A DNA stretch of 64,000 bases from Bdellovibrio bacteriovorus (GTDB lineage: Bacteria; Bdellovibrionota; Bdellovibrionia; Bdellovibrionales; Bdellovibrionaceae). Of the stretch, positions 8,892 to 17,867 are shown one piece after another. The stretch is from assembly GCF_001592745.1 (NCBI RefSeq), contig NZ_LUKD01000001.1, forward strand, positions 118,489 to 182,488, read 5' to 3'. The position numbers and the translations under genes were made by a program. Numbering within the stretch: the first letter of the stretch is position 1; every line of letters starts with the position of its first letter. The notes below the pieces were generated by a model, which did no database searches, was not told where the DNA came from, and saw only the letters and a list, made by a program, of their open reading frames with translations.

Positions 8892-8930
8892 TTCCTTTAC
8901 GGAATTAGCGAGCGCATAGCTTTCTAAGTT

Positions 8931-8958
8931 AAAAGGGAACCTCGCGGTTCCCTTTTTT
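8931..8958 (+). terminator. Rho-independent terminator, probably bidirectional
   Basis: A nine-base stem AAGGGAACC/GGTTCCCTT with loop TCGC is followed by a T run on the plus strand and preceded by an A run, so it can serve both the Asr-like gene and the FMN reductase arriving from the other side. Confidence 0.85.
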
Positions 8959-9505
8959 ATTTCTTAAGCTCTTCACACTCTTTCGCAAAACTTTTCCAGA
9001 ATCCTTGAATCAGCTCTTTGCTCTTCGGATCCGTCAGCGTGCCCTTTTCGTCAAAGGCCTTAGAAGCATTAAAATAAAATTCAGGCTGACCCATTGTCGG
9101 CATATTTAAATACGCCAGCACCTGACGCAAATGATGTTGAGCGCCGAATGTTCCAATATTTCCAATGGAGGCCCCCATCACCGCCGCGGGCTTTTTATCC
9201 CACAGGTTTTGTCCATAAGGGCGGGAACCCCAATCGATGGCGTTTTTTAAAACTCCCGGAAAACTGCGATTGTACTCAGGCGTGATAAAGAGTGCAGCGT
9301 CGGCCTCTTTGATTTTATTTTTAAACTGTTTTGCGACTTCAGGTGGATCATTTTCTAGATCCTGACTAAAAAACGGCAGCGTGGCGATATCAAAAGTGTC
9401 TATCTGAATATCTTCGGGAGCCATGTCCTTGACGGCTTTAAAGAGTTTCTTATTCAATGAATCTTTGCTGATTCCGCCGACCAATGTAAGTACTTTTGTT
9501 GCCAT
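8957..9505 (-). CDS. NADPH-dependent FMN reductase family protein
   Basis: 182 residues from the ATG at 9505, which has AAGGAGG five bases upstream; a GTG 15 bases earlier would lie upstream of that ribosome site and is unlikely. The flavodoxin-like fold is evident: a phosphate-binding loop near the N-terminus (LVGGISKDSLNKKLF), DAALFITPEYNRSFPGVLKNAIDW, then KPAAVMGASIGNIGTFGAQHHLRQVL. These are signatures of the NAD(P)H-dependent FMN reductase/azoreductase/chromate reductase group. It probably reduces flavin or quinones in the cytoplasm. It is a single gene between two terminators. Confidence 0.9.
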   Translation of the reverse strand: MATKVLTLVGGISKDSLNKKLFKAVKDMAPEDIQIDTFDIATLPFFSQDLENDPPEVAKQFKNKIKEADAALFITPEYNRSFPGVLKNAIDWGSRPYGQNLWDKKPAAVMGASIGNIGTFGAQHHLRQVLAYLNMPTMGQPEFYFNASKAFDEKGTLTDPKSKELIQGFWKSFAKECEELKK

Positions 9506-9574
9506 AAAGGCCTCCTTCACAACACTTCATCAGAATCCATTCTGAAGTGCCTGCCAAGGTCTCCGACAAAAAAC

Positions 9575-9600
9575 AAAGGCGGACTTACTGTCCGCCTTTT
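9575..9600 (-). terminator. Rho-independent terminator of the ABC transporter
   Basis: A ten-base stem (AAAGGCGGAC/GTCCGCCTTT) with a five-base loop lies just beyond the stop of the ABC gene. On the minus strand it is followed within a few bases by GTTTTTT. The plus strand also shows a short T run. Confidence 0.8.
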
Positions 9601-9605
9601 CTATC

Positions 9606-12600
9606 TTACACAAGACTTTCTTCGATCTCTTCTTTGGAAAATTCCGAAGGGCGCCGCACCGATTTAACTTCACCTGCAGAGATCTCAACGATCTGGTCAC
9701 AATCTGCAATCGTACCCAAACGATGCGCGATGATGAGCATCGTTACTCCCGCGAAGGATTGACGGATGACTTTTTGAAGTGTCGCATCAGTTTGTACATC
9801 CACACTGGCAGTGGCCTCATCCATCACAATGACACGCGCTTTTGTTAATAAGGCGCGTGCTAGACAAAGAAGCTGGCGCTGACCTTGGCTTAAGTTCAAG
9901 CCCCCTTCACTGACAGCCGAATGAACTCCTTGCGGCAATTCTTTGACATATTCCCACATCGACGCATGTTTTAAAGCCGTCACTACTTCTTCATCGGAAT
10001 ATTCGTTATAACGATCCAAGTTATTACGAATGGTCCCTAAGAACAAAGTCGGATCCTGGGGAATGATCGCTAAGTTGCGACGCAATTTTTCTAATGGCAC
10101 CGCTGCGATTTCCACTCCATCAATTTTGATTCGACCTTCTTCCGCTTCGATAAAGCGAAAAAGAGATTGAAAGAAGGTGCTCTTTCCCGAACCCGTGCGC
10201 CCGATAATACCTACTCGCGTACCGGCCTCGACATGGAAGGTGATGCCTTTAAGAACTTGCGGCAAGTGAGGAGCATAACGCACTTTCAAATTCTCAACAG
10301 AGATCTCCCCTTTTTCTGGCCAAGAAAGACGAAGCGACTCTTCGCCTTTCAGCAAAACATCTTTTTCCGCAGGAAGGTTTGAGAAAAACTTCAGACGTTC
10401 AATCGAAGTCATGCGTGACTCAATATCCGCAAAGATACGAACACCCCAGTTCAAAAAGCCCCAGAAGGATAATGAATAAAGCGTCACGAGACCCGCAGTT
10501 CCTGCTTCCATCACTCCATAGTACGCGGACAAGGTCACCCCCACGGCCGTTGACATCGAAATCAGTCCACCGATCAAAGGGATGCGTGACGAAAACCAAC
10601 GATTGATCATGTAGTGTGAATAAAACATTCTTTGGCTGTGTGCGAGCTTGTCATAAAAGTTTCGCATAAACCACGGTGCCTTGTTAAAGCCACGAATAAC
10701 CGTCAACCCTTGCAAGGTTTCTTTAAAGTGAGCATAACGTGGGGACCTAGCTACACTGTCAAAGCGTTTCACCTCTCGAGCGGGTCTGCGATAATCACGC
10801 TGCAACACATAGTAGAGCGCCATCACCGGTCCGATAACAAAAATCATCAGTGGCATCAATCCCAAGATCAACACGATGGACACAATCACCTGTAAAGCAC
10901 AATGAACAGCGGAATCAAAACTCCACTGCAAGTAAACGTCCACCGATTCAATATCACGGGAAAACCTTTGGATGATTCGGCCCACGGGTGTGGAGTCAAA
11001 AAAGCGTACTGGAGAATTTAAAACACTGTGAAGCATTTTATCGTGCATATTTTTACCGGCACGAATCCCGCGCTCCAGCCAGATTAAGTGATTCAGTAAA
11101 GATCCCACTAAAACGGCAAGGCCGATCACACCATAGATACCCACGGCTGATAAAGCGGCCCACTCGCCTTGATGGCTGGAATAATAAGACAGCCAAGCTT
11201 TTTGCAACAGCGGCAAAAGCGTGACGCCGATCGCGCCTAATAAAAGAACACTTAAAATAAGGGGCTTCGTGTACTTTCCGTCGCCGCCCAAAGAGCTAAT
11301 GTAATCCCAGTACACGGAGCCCTTAACGGCGCCGACTTCACGCTCTTCATCTTCGGTCACGCGGTTTTTCTTTTCGTCGGTTTCATCTGTCGCGGTGACA
11401 GCTTCAACTGAAGTTTCAGCAGGCACCGTCGTCGAACTATGATCCCCTTGAGTTTTACCATGTTCTTTATAAAATTCGGCAAAGGGCTGACAGACTTTTA
11501 GAAGCTCTTCAAAACTTCCTAAACCGCGCGCTACGCCGTTTTCAATATAAAGAACTTGGTCAAATTTTGGTAAGTGTTCCAGACGATGAGTGGCGACAAC
11601 GCGAGTGACATCTTTCCATGCACCAAATAACAAACGCTCACAAAGAAGATTCTCGGTTTCAGCATCAACTGCGGATAACGGGTCATCCAATAATACGATC
11701 TGAGGTTTTCTTAAGTAAGCGCGTGCTAAAGCGACACGCTGTTTTTGGCCACCGGATAAGTTCACACCTTTTTCACCGATTTCGGTGCGAAGGCCTCCGG
11801 ACCACTCCTTTAAATCACGGCTTAAACAACTATTGTGTAAAGCTCGACGCAACTCTTCCTTGGAAACATCTTCACCAAAAGAAAGATTTTCTAACAAAGT
11901 CGTATTGATGATGTAAGCCTCTTGCGGCACGAAGGACATGCGCGGACGCTCATTTTCTAAGACTTTAGAAAATTCAATCTTTCCCTTCGTGGGTGCCACC
12001 TCGCCAAGAAGTGCTGAAAGCAAACTGCTTTTGCCTGCGCCCACCGGACCTACGATAGCTACTGAACTTCCTGCGGGAACCACCAGGTCGATATTTTTTA
12101 ATACTTCTTCTTGTGCTCCGGGATAAGTCAGCGACAGTCCATGGATTTCAAGTCCCATCGGCTGGCCCACTAAAGCGTTTTCTTTCGTCGTGATCTCGAC
12201 TTCTTCTTGTTTTAAGAAATTAAGAATACGCCCCGCCCCGACAACGGCTGTGGTGTAGCGGGAGATCAAACGCGAAAGATCACCGAACGGTCCTTCTAAA
12301 AGACCGAATAAAGAAATACAGGTAAAGATTATAGCCGCATCTAAAATCTGTCCCCGCCACGCGTGAACAGCTAAAGCGACAAAAAGAACCAATGTCGAGA
12401 CACCCAAATACCCCAATGAAGAAATCACTTCGGCGCGTGCCAAGCGGCGGCGACTTAGCAGTTCCTTTTCTCGCACTTCAGTCACTTCTTTAGAGACGCT
12501 TTTTTCCCAAGCGAAGTATTTTACAACGCGAATGGCGTTCAGAGCTTGCGTCATCAAAGTCACGCGATGATCGCGATGCTTCATCATTTCTTCATCCAAA

Positions 12601-13301
12601 TGCGTGAATTTCTTCGCTACGTAATTCGTCAACGGAGCCAACGTGAAAAGCACGGCCAAGGCCGCAAGCGCCGACCATCCAATGTAATAAAAGAGCATCG
12701 CCACCACGCCGATGATCAGAAACAGTGACGAAACCAAATCTCCCAGGATCTGCGGGAAATCAGAAACAGAATCACTGTCCGAGCTCATATGGTTGACAAT
12801 ATCACCCACCTGGCTTTTTTGGCGCGCACTTTGACTGAGTTTCAAGCTGTGACTAAAGATCTTCTGGTTCAAAATGTTCGTCGTCACTTGATAACACTGA
12901 AGCGTATTATAAAAATAATGCTGCAAAAACAGTCCCGACAAAAAACCACAAAGACCTAAAAGAAGTCCATAAAGCAGGGCTTCAGGCAAAGTTTCTTGGG
13001 TCACACCTTTAGAAATCAAGCCAACAAAACGATTTACAAAAACTGGCGACAAAAGCGCTAAAACCGAGCTCGCCAGATACCAAGAGTATCCCGGCAGCAA
13101 AAATTTCTTAAGAGTGCGAATCAACGAAAACAAAAATGCTTTCGGCGTCGTCCACTGCAAGGGCTCTAAGGAAACAGGCAAAGTTTCCGGATGTAAATGC
13201 GCAGGCAAAGGCAGTAAGTCGCCTTCTTCAATGTTTTTCGTTTTCGCCAATTTCACCAAAGAACTAACTTGGTAAAACAGCATACGTCTAAGGAAGTTCA
13301 T
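9606..13301 (-). CDS. ABCC (MRP)-type full ABC transporter
   Basis: 1231 residues from the ATG at 13301; a TTG 30 bases upstream is the alternative, and neither has a strong ribosome site. Both halves are in one chain: TMD1, NBD1, TMD2, NBD2. NBD1 has GPVGAGKSS, signature LSGGQKQRVALARA and Walker B IVLLDDPLSAVD, where Asp replaces the catalytic Glu. NBD2 has GRTGSGKST, LSQGQRQLLCLARALL and VIVMDEATASVD with the Glu intact. This asymmetry, the order of domains and the NBD2 wording match eukaryotic ABCC/MRP exporters more than usual bacterial half-transporters. A charged Glu/Lys-rich linker joins the halves. It likely exports amphipathic anions or drugs; the substrate is unknown. A terminator follows. 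Confidence 0.92.
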   Translation of the reverse strand: MNFLRRMLFYQVSSLVKLAKTKNIEEGDLLPLPAHLHPETLPVSLEPLQWTTPKAFLFSLIRTLKKFLLPGYSWYLASSVLALLSPVFVNRFVGLISKGVTQETLPEALLYGLLLGLCGFLSGLFLQHYFYNTLQCYQVTTNILNQKIFSHSLKLSQSARQKSQVGDIVNHMSSDSDSVSDFPQILGDLVSSLFLIIGVVAMLFYYIGWSALAALAVLFTLAPLTNYVAKKFTHLDEEMMKHRDHRVTLMTQALNAIRVVKYFAWEKSVSKEVTEVREKELLSRRRLARAEVISSLGYLGVSTLVLFVALAVHAWRGQILDAAIIFTCISLFGLLEGPFGDLSRLISRYTTAVVGAGRILNFLKQEEVEITTKENALVGQPMGLEIHGLSLTYPGAQEEVLKNIDLVVPAGSSVAIVGPVGAGKSSLLSALLGEVAPTKGKIEFSKVLENERPRMSFVPQEAYIINTTLLENLSFGEDVSKEELRRALHNSCLSRDLKEWSGGLRTEIGEKGVNLSGGQKQRVALARAYLRKPQIVLLDDPLSAVDAETENLLCERLLFGAWKDVTRVVATHRLEHLPKFDQVLYIENGVARGLGSFEELLKVCQPFAEFYKEHGKTQGDHSSTTVPAETSVEAVTATDETDEKKNRVTEDEEREVGAVKGSVYWDYISSLGGDGKYTKPLILSVLLLGAIGVTLLPLLQKAWLSYYSSHQGEWAALSAVGIYGVIGLAVLVGSLLNHLIWLERGIRAGKNMHDKMLHSVLNSPVRFFDSTPVGRIIQRFSRDIESVDVYLQWSFDSAVHCALQVIVSIVLILGLMPLMIFVIGPVMALYYVLQRDYRRPAREVKRFDSVARSPRYAHFKETLQGLTVIRGFNKAPWFMRNFYDKLAHSQRMFYSHYMINRWFSSRIPLIGGLISMSTAVGVTLSAYYGVMEAGTAGLVTLYSLSFWGFLNWGVRIFADIESRMTSIERLKFFSNLPAEKDVLLKGEESLRLSWPEKGEISVENLKVRYAPHLPQVLKGITFHVEAGTRVGIIGRTGSGKSTFFQSLFRFIEAEEGRIKIDGVEIAAVPLEKLRRNLAIIPQDPTLFLGTIRNNLDRYNEYSDEEVVTALKHASMWEYVKELPQGVHSAVSEGGLNLSQGQRQLLCLARALLTKARVIVMDEATASVDVQTDATLQKVIRQSFAGVTMLIIAHRLGTIADCDQIVEISAGEVKSVRRPSEFSKEEIEESLV

Positions 13302-13389
13302 GCAAATCCGTATCTGCTCATCAATGAGCAAAATAAAATATTAAAATGTCAGAGAATCAGATCTTTACGTTGGGTTGACGTCGGGATCT

Positions 13390-13443
13390 TTATTTTTGAA
13401 TAAGGGAAAGACACATCATTGAAATGATTTTAGATAGAATCAT
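13390..13443 (-). CDS. Possible 17-residue microprotein or leader peptide
   Basis: An ATG at 13443 is preceded, five bases upstream, by a very strong ribosome site (GGGGAGG). It opens a frame of 17 hydrophobic residues (MILSKIISMMCLSLIQK) ending in TAA. It sits in the 230-base gap between the PAS kinase and the ABC transporter, on the same strand as both. It could be a leader for the transporter or an independent microprotein. The ribosome site is the main evidence. Confidence 0.3.
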   Translation of the reverse strand: MILSKIISMMCLSLIQK

Positions 13444-13535
13444 AGTGACCTCCCCTTAAGTTTTGCGTGAGATAAAACTAGGTTAAACAAACGACCGCAC
13501 TTTGTCTAGCCCCTAAAAAATATATTTTTATTGAG

Positions 13536-15350
13536 TCATGGATTTAAAGGAATGGTGAAAATAAAGCGAGAACCCTGCCCTGGCGTGCTTTCTACGGTGA
13601 TCTGACCACCCATTTTTTCCACCAGCTCTTTGCTAATACTCAATCCTAGCCCCGTGCCTCCGAAGCGGCGAGTTATCGACGAATCGCCTTGGTAGAACCT
13701 CGTGAATAGAGTGGCTAATTTATCTTCAGAAATACCTATTCCTGTATCCTGAACTGTGAATTCAAGAACGGGTTGGGCTTGTCGACGCAGGGATATATTT
13801 AATAGAACACTTCCCGAGTCCGTGAATTTAAGACCATTTCCGACCAGGTTGATAAGAACTTGCTGCAAACGTTTTGCATCTCCAGTCACCGTATCAGGTA
13901 CATCGTGATCAATATCCACACGCAGTTCCAACTTTTTTTCCTGAGCCTTGATTAACAACAACTCAATACTTTTTCGCACGGTTTCGCGTAATGGAAACGG
14001 CACCTTTTCAAGCACCATTTGACCGGATTCGATTTTCGAGAAATCCAAAATGTCATTGATAATACCTAAAAGACTTTCAGAAGCACGACTCAAAATAGTG
14101 ACATAGCTTCTTTGATCTTCATCAAGCGGACTTTCTAAAAGCACTTCTGCCATGCCCATTATTGAATTCATGGGTGTACGAATCTCATGACTCATATTCG
14201 CCAGAAATTCAGATTTGGCCTTGGTCCCGAGTTCGGCTTCTTCTTTCGCTTTCAGAAGTTCTTTCTGATAACGATGCAGTTCCGTGATATCCGTGGATAC
14301 ACCCGCCAAAGCAAGCACAGAGCCTTGAGCATCCATCAAAGGAAACTTTTCAGAGATGTATTGCTTTTCACTGCCGTCGGGTAAAAGAATGGCGTCTTCG
14401 ATTTTTTCAGCTTTTCGGGTCCGGATCATCTGATGATCATTGCGTACGTGACGAAGGGCATCCCTTTCCGCAAATAGATCAAAGTCCGTCTTTCCTAAGA
14501 TTTCATCTTTGCTTTTACCCATTAAAATTTCAAACTGACGGCTGGCTAAAATGTAGCGTCCTTCTAAGTCCTTCACGTAAATGATTGACGGTGAGGAATC
14601 GAAAAGACCATTTAAAAGCTCTTGCTGATAGCGCAGAATATTTTCGGTTTCTTTTACTTTGGTAATATCCTGAACGATTCCAAAAGCTGTGATGATGACG
14701 TCGTTTTCTTTTAAGGCGGCTCCCATAATTCGCGCCGGAAACAGACGGCCTTTACTAGTCGCCAGTACAGTTTCGACGTCGTACTCTTCACCGCGCTCTT
14801 TCAGATTTTTATATTTTTCTTCGATCAAGGCTCGTGCGTCAGGGGGCAAAATGCTCATGGCATCTTCCACTTCAGAGATATCCTTGGGATCGATTTCAAA
14901 GAGATCACACAGCTCTTGAGAAAAATGGACTTTCTCTTCCGCTAAGTCGACACTCCAACTGCCCAACTTCGCCACTTTATTGGCGCGCTTATAAATCTCG
15001 TCGTAGATTTTTTGCTGAGTGATGTCTTTGACGACAGCATAGATCAGCCGATTTTTCAGATCTATTTTATAATTCCAACAAAGATATTTGTAAGATCCGT
15101 TTTTACAACGATACCGATTTCGCACATCACGCACCACTTGGCCATCGTGAGGAACTCCGATCTGTTCCAAAGTGGATATGTAATCATCGGGGTGAATCAG
15201 ATTTTTGAAAGAGAGCTGGATAATTTCGTCGTTGCTCCATCCCAGCTCTTTAGCCCAAACAGAATTCAGTTTTACAGGAACCCAATCCATTCCCACGACA
15301 GCAACCATGTCATTGGAAATTTCAAAAAATACGGAGTCCTCAAAATCCAT
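13536..15350 (-). CDS. Soluble multi-PAS sensor histidine kinase
   Basis: 604 residues from the ATG at 15350 (a TTG directly before it is less likely). There is no membrane segment. Three PAS-type modules precede the kinase core, at about 10-115, 125-235 (GSWSVDLAEEKVHFSQELCD) and 245-365 (IYVKDLEGRYILASRQFE). HisKA follows with His388 in NMSHEIRTPMNSIMGMAE, then a full HATPase (NLVGNGLKFTDSG, DTGIGI, FGGTGLGLSISKEL). The chain ends after the HATPase with no receiver, and no response regulator is adjacent, so it is an orphan cytoplasmic kinase. It probably senses a redox, gas or metabolic signal. Confidence 0.93.
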   Translation of the reverse strand: MDFEDSVFFEISNDMVAVVGMDWVPVKLNSVWAKELGWSNDEIIQLSFKNLIHPDDYISTLEQIGVPHDGQVVRDVRNRYRCKNGSYKYLCWNYKIDLKNRLIYAVVKDITQQKIYDEIYKRANKVAKLGSWSVDLAEEKVHFSQELCDLFEIDPKDISEVEDAMSILPPDARALIEEKYKNLKERGEEYDVETVLATSKGRLFPARIMGAALKENDVIITAFGIVQDITKVKETENILRYQQELLNGLFDSSPSIIYVKDLEGRYILASRQFEILMGKSKDEILGKTDFDLFAERDALRHVRNDHQMIRTRKAEKIEDAILLPDGSEKQYISEKFPLMDAQGSVLALAGVSTDITELHRYQKELLKAKEEAELGTKAKSEFLANMSHEIRTPMNSIMGMAEVLLESPLDEDQRSYVTILSRASESLLGIINDILDFSKIESGQMVLEKVPFPLRETVRKSIELLLIKAQEKKLELRVDIDHDVPDTVTGDAKRLQQVLINLVGNGLKFTDSGSVLLNISLRRQAQPVLEFTVQDTGIGISEDKLATLFTRFYQGDSSITRRFGGTGLGLSISKELVEKMGGQITVESTPGQGSRFIFTIPLNP

Positions 15351-15399
15351 CAAGAAATTTTAATGAGGACTTCAGCAAAAAGCATCGTTTATTATTTTT

Positions 15400-16689
15400 T
15401 TACAGGACCCACAAACAGAATATCGCAATGGCCGTAGGAACTATGGCCGCAATTAAAAGATTTAATGGCTTAATTCCGCCAGGAAATTTATGACTTAGAA
15501 TAGAATATCCGGCCGCATTCGGAGCGTTGGCAATTATTGTTAGACCTCCGCCCGCAATGGCACCCGCCACCAGAGCGTATTTGCTGGAGTCGCTCAGCCC
15601 TTCGACTTGTGAACCCAAGTAAGTCAAAGCCGCATTGTCCGTGATTGCGGTCAAACCCACGGCTCCTTTGAACAACACTAAATCACTCATGCCTCCCAAA
15701 AGCGGAGCTAACCACCACTTTTGAAAAGCTCCGAATTGAATGATTCCGCCAAGGAAAAGAGAAACCAAAAGACTTTCTTTCAGTCGAAGAGCATCCTGAT
15801 AACGTTGTGTGACACTCGCTACTCCTAAGAATAAAAGGAAGATGCCCAGAAACGCATTTTGATAGTGTCCCGTGATAACAATCCCTGCCAGGAACAGAAG
15901 ATGCACCAATGTGACGCCGGCGGGAATAGGAGCTTGTGCTCCTGAAAGACGGGTTTCAACTTCGCGCAACGTGATACAGTTTTGTGCGAATTCTTTTCTA
16001 AAAATCGTCACCAGCAAAATACCATTGATAGCGACAGCAATCGCACTTTTCCAACCGAAGTGAGTCAACACGAATGCGAAGTCCCAATTCCATTTACTCG
16101 CAACCATTAAAATGGGTGGAGCCGCAAATGGGGTCAACGCTCCACCAATAGAAACGTTCACAAAAAGAACTGCGATCAAAGCATAGATTAGTTTGCTGGA
16201 TTCTTTTTGCAACATGGAGTTAAGCATGAAAGCTGTCACTGTCATAGCTGCGGGCTCGGTGATAAAACTGCCACTGAGTGATCCAACAACTAAGACGATA
16301 AAAAGATCTGTATGAACTGCTGGAGTTCTAAATACTCTTTGCACAACGGTGCTTAAAAACAAGATTCCATGTCGAGCCGCTGCCAAGATGGGTCTTGTCG
16401 AACAGACCACCATAATCGCAAAAATAAAGAACGGCTCTACAAAATTCAGAGAAGTCTGATACTTGATCGCCTCTCCCCACCCTTCGAGAGAAATGTAGAC
16501 AGCCATGAAGAGACTCGCCCAAATAGCAAAAACGGCTTCGATTTCACCTAAAAGATGCAAAATACTATTCCAAGCGGAATGCTTGGGAAAGTGGTGAGAC
16601 CACTGAAGTATTTTCCCCACCATGAAAGTGTGAATGACGGCTAAAGCAAAGAATATCGTTCCAAGAAGTTCAATCGTTGTGTACTGCAT
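15400..16689 (-). CDS. Putative Na+/H+ antiporter family membrane protein
   Basis: 429 residues from the ATG at 16689; a TTG 36 bases upstream extends the frame, and neither start has a good ribosome site. About 11 to 12 hydrophobic segments are visible. Recognisable stretches such as STRPILAAARHGI, FITEPAAMTVTAF and ITDNAALTYLGSQVEGL, with AGGGLTIIANAPNAAGY near the end, fit the putative Na+/H+ antiporter family (DUF1504 group) within the ion-transporter superfamily. It probably sits in the inner membrane and exchanges cations. The family assignment is from memory of these motifs; the substrate is not established. Confidence 0.8.
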   Translation of the reverse strand: MQYTTIELLGTIFFALAVIHTFMVGKILQWSHHFPKHSAWNSILHLLGEIEAVFAIWASLFMAVYISLEGWGEAIKYQTSLNFVEPFFIFAIMVVCSTRPILAAARHGILFLSTVVQRVFRTPAVHTDLFIVLVVGSLSGSFITEPAAMTVTAFMLNSMLQKESSKLIYALIAVLFVNVSIGGALTPFAAPPILMVASKWNWDFAFVLTHFGWKSAIAVAINGILLVTIFRKEFAQNCITLREVETRLSGAQAPIPAGVTLVHLLFLAGIVITGHYQNAFLGIFLLFLGVASVTQRYQDALRLKESLLVSLFLGGIIQFGAFQKWWLAPLLGGMSDLVLFKGAVGLTAITDNAALTYLGSQVEGLSDSSKYALVAGAIAGGGLTIIANAPNAAGYSILSHKFPGGIKPLNLLIAAIVPTAIAIFCLWVL

Positions 16690-16766
16690 GAGTACAATGC
16701 TAAACAAGAATGTCCCAGGCTCCAAACAGAACCGGTTTTAAACCTGTCGATTTTGCATTGAGCCAC

Positions 16767-17063
16767 TTATTTTTTGACGCAGGCACCGCTCTGACAGACG
16801 TGATCGCCAGCACAGTTGATTTCTTTTTCAAGAGGTTGACCGTTTTGACACGAAAACTCTAAGACTTTTTGAGCGTCTAAGCAGCGGTCATGTTCTTTGA
16901 TCATCTGCGTATAACAGGAATCACCTAAGCAATTTTCATCACCCAAAGAATAAATCACTTTTCCCGCCGTCGAGGGCTGAACACCGCCATCTGAATCCTT
17001 ACAAACACCCGCTTGCACCGCACCTGCCAAACAAAAAAGAGAAACAAGAATTACGTATTTCAT
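16767..17063 (-). CDS. Small Cys-rich secreted protein
   Basis: 98 residues. A signal peptide (MKYVILVSLFCLAGAVQA) is followed by about 80 residues containing eight cysteines (VCKD, ENCLGDSC, DRCL, FSCQ, INCAGDHVC, GACVKK), consistent with four disulfides in an extracytoplasmic protein. It has no recognised domain. The ATG shares one base with the stop of the upstream secreted protein (TAATG), so the two are coupled and probably act together. Confidence 0.72.
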   Translation of the reverse strand: MKYVILVSLFCLAGAVQAGVCKDSDGGVQPSTAGKVIYSLGDENCLGDSCYTQMIKEHDRCLDAQKVLEFSCQNGQPLEKEINCAGDHVCQSGACVKK

Positions 17064-17758
17064 TACTGCACCTCACAGCGGTAGTTTTTCGTCAACGAGG
17101 CCTGTGTCGTCCAGTCGCGCTCTTTCTTCGGTGGTCCGCACATTACGATCAATTCTAAATCCACTTGTTTTGATTCTTGGCTCTTCAAACGAATTGTTGA
17201 AGAGTACGAGCATGGGGACTGGCAGTATTTTTGTTCCATGTATTCTCCCAAGCTGTTATCGCTCATCAATGTCTCTTGCGCAAAAGTCGTCGCCTCTGCG
17301 GTGTTTGCGAAAGCTTTTTTAATACCCTTCCCACTTGGAGCGACACCAAATTTTTTTCCTTCAGCCGCCGACAGTTGAATCGCGGTGTACTGTTGCGGGC
17401 AGGACTCGTGGGGAACTACCTCCGTCGGCTTCGTAGAAACCTCCACGACGGGAGCACTGACGCGAGAACACCCCCCGGGGCATCCTCCCGACTGCTTCAA
17501 GAACTCTTTTTGTAAACCTTCGAGCTGTGAAAACAAGCCCTTCATTTTAGAACTTGCCGACATGATTCCATAGCTGATCGCAGGTAAAGCCTGCTTTTCT
17601 GCTTTCACTTTTACGTCGCAATGAGATTTGTTATTTTTGTTGAGCGCATCGCAAAGCTCTTTTAAGTCTTGCGTTGACGAGGTTTTCGTTGAACACGCCT
17701 GTTGGGCTTGAGCCACAGACCCCAATAAAAATACCAAAGATAAGAGAATGTGTTTCAT
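17063..17758 (-). CDS. Secreted hypothetical protein
   Basis: 231 residues. A signal peptide (MKHILLSLVFLLGSVAQA) precedes a mature protein with cysteines at both ends, a helical segment (SSKMKGLFSQLEGLQKEF) and a GGCPGGCSRV hinge, then an alpha/beta-looking C-terminal domain. No family is recognised. No Shine-Dalgarno sequence precedes the ATG. Instead an exact GCCGATAA lies seven bases upstream with TAAA 14 bases before it, a sigma-28-type promoter, so the mRNA may be nearly leaderless. The Cys-rich 98-residue protein follows with a one-base overlap. Confidence 0.75.
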   Translation of the reverse strand: MKHILLSLVFLLGSVAQAQQACSTKTSSTQDLKELCDALNKNNKSHCDVKVKAEKQALPAISYGIMSASSKMKGLFSQLEGLQKEFLKQSGGCPGGCSRVSAPVVEVSTKPTEVVPHESCPQQYTAIQLSAAEGKKFGVAPSGKGIKKAFANTAEATTFAQETLMSDNSLGEYMEQKYCQSPCSYSSTIRLKSQESKQVDLELIVMCGPPKKERDWTTQASLTKNYRCEVQ

Positions 17759-17765
17759 GGATGCT

Positions 17766-17791
17766 TTATCGGCAGAAGAAGCTGCTTTTTA
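17766..17791 (-). promoter_or_regulatory. Sigma-28 (FliA)-type promoter
   Basis: On the minus strand TAAA (17791-17788) and GCCGATAA (17773-17766) are separated by 14 bases. The sigma-28 consensus is TAAA-N15-GCCGATAA. The start of transcription would fall at or within a few bases of the ATG at 17758. In flagellated predators this sigma factor is a plausible driver of attack-phase genes. Confidence 0.55.
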
Positions 17792-17867
17792 AAGCGATTT
17801 TTCCTTGAAAAGCGCGGGTCTCCTCATTGTTTCCACATTGTCAGATTTGAGGGCGAAAGTCTGGCCT

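Noticed and set aside
13370..13540. AT-rich palindrome AAAAATATATTTTT after the PAS kinase as a terminator
   Set aside because: It has no G-C stem, so it is not a convincing intrinsic terminator.
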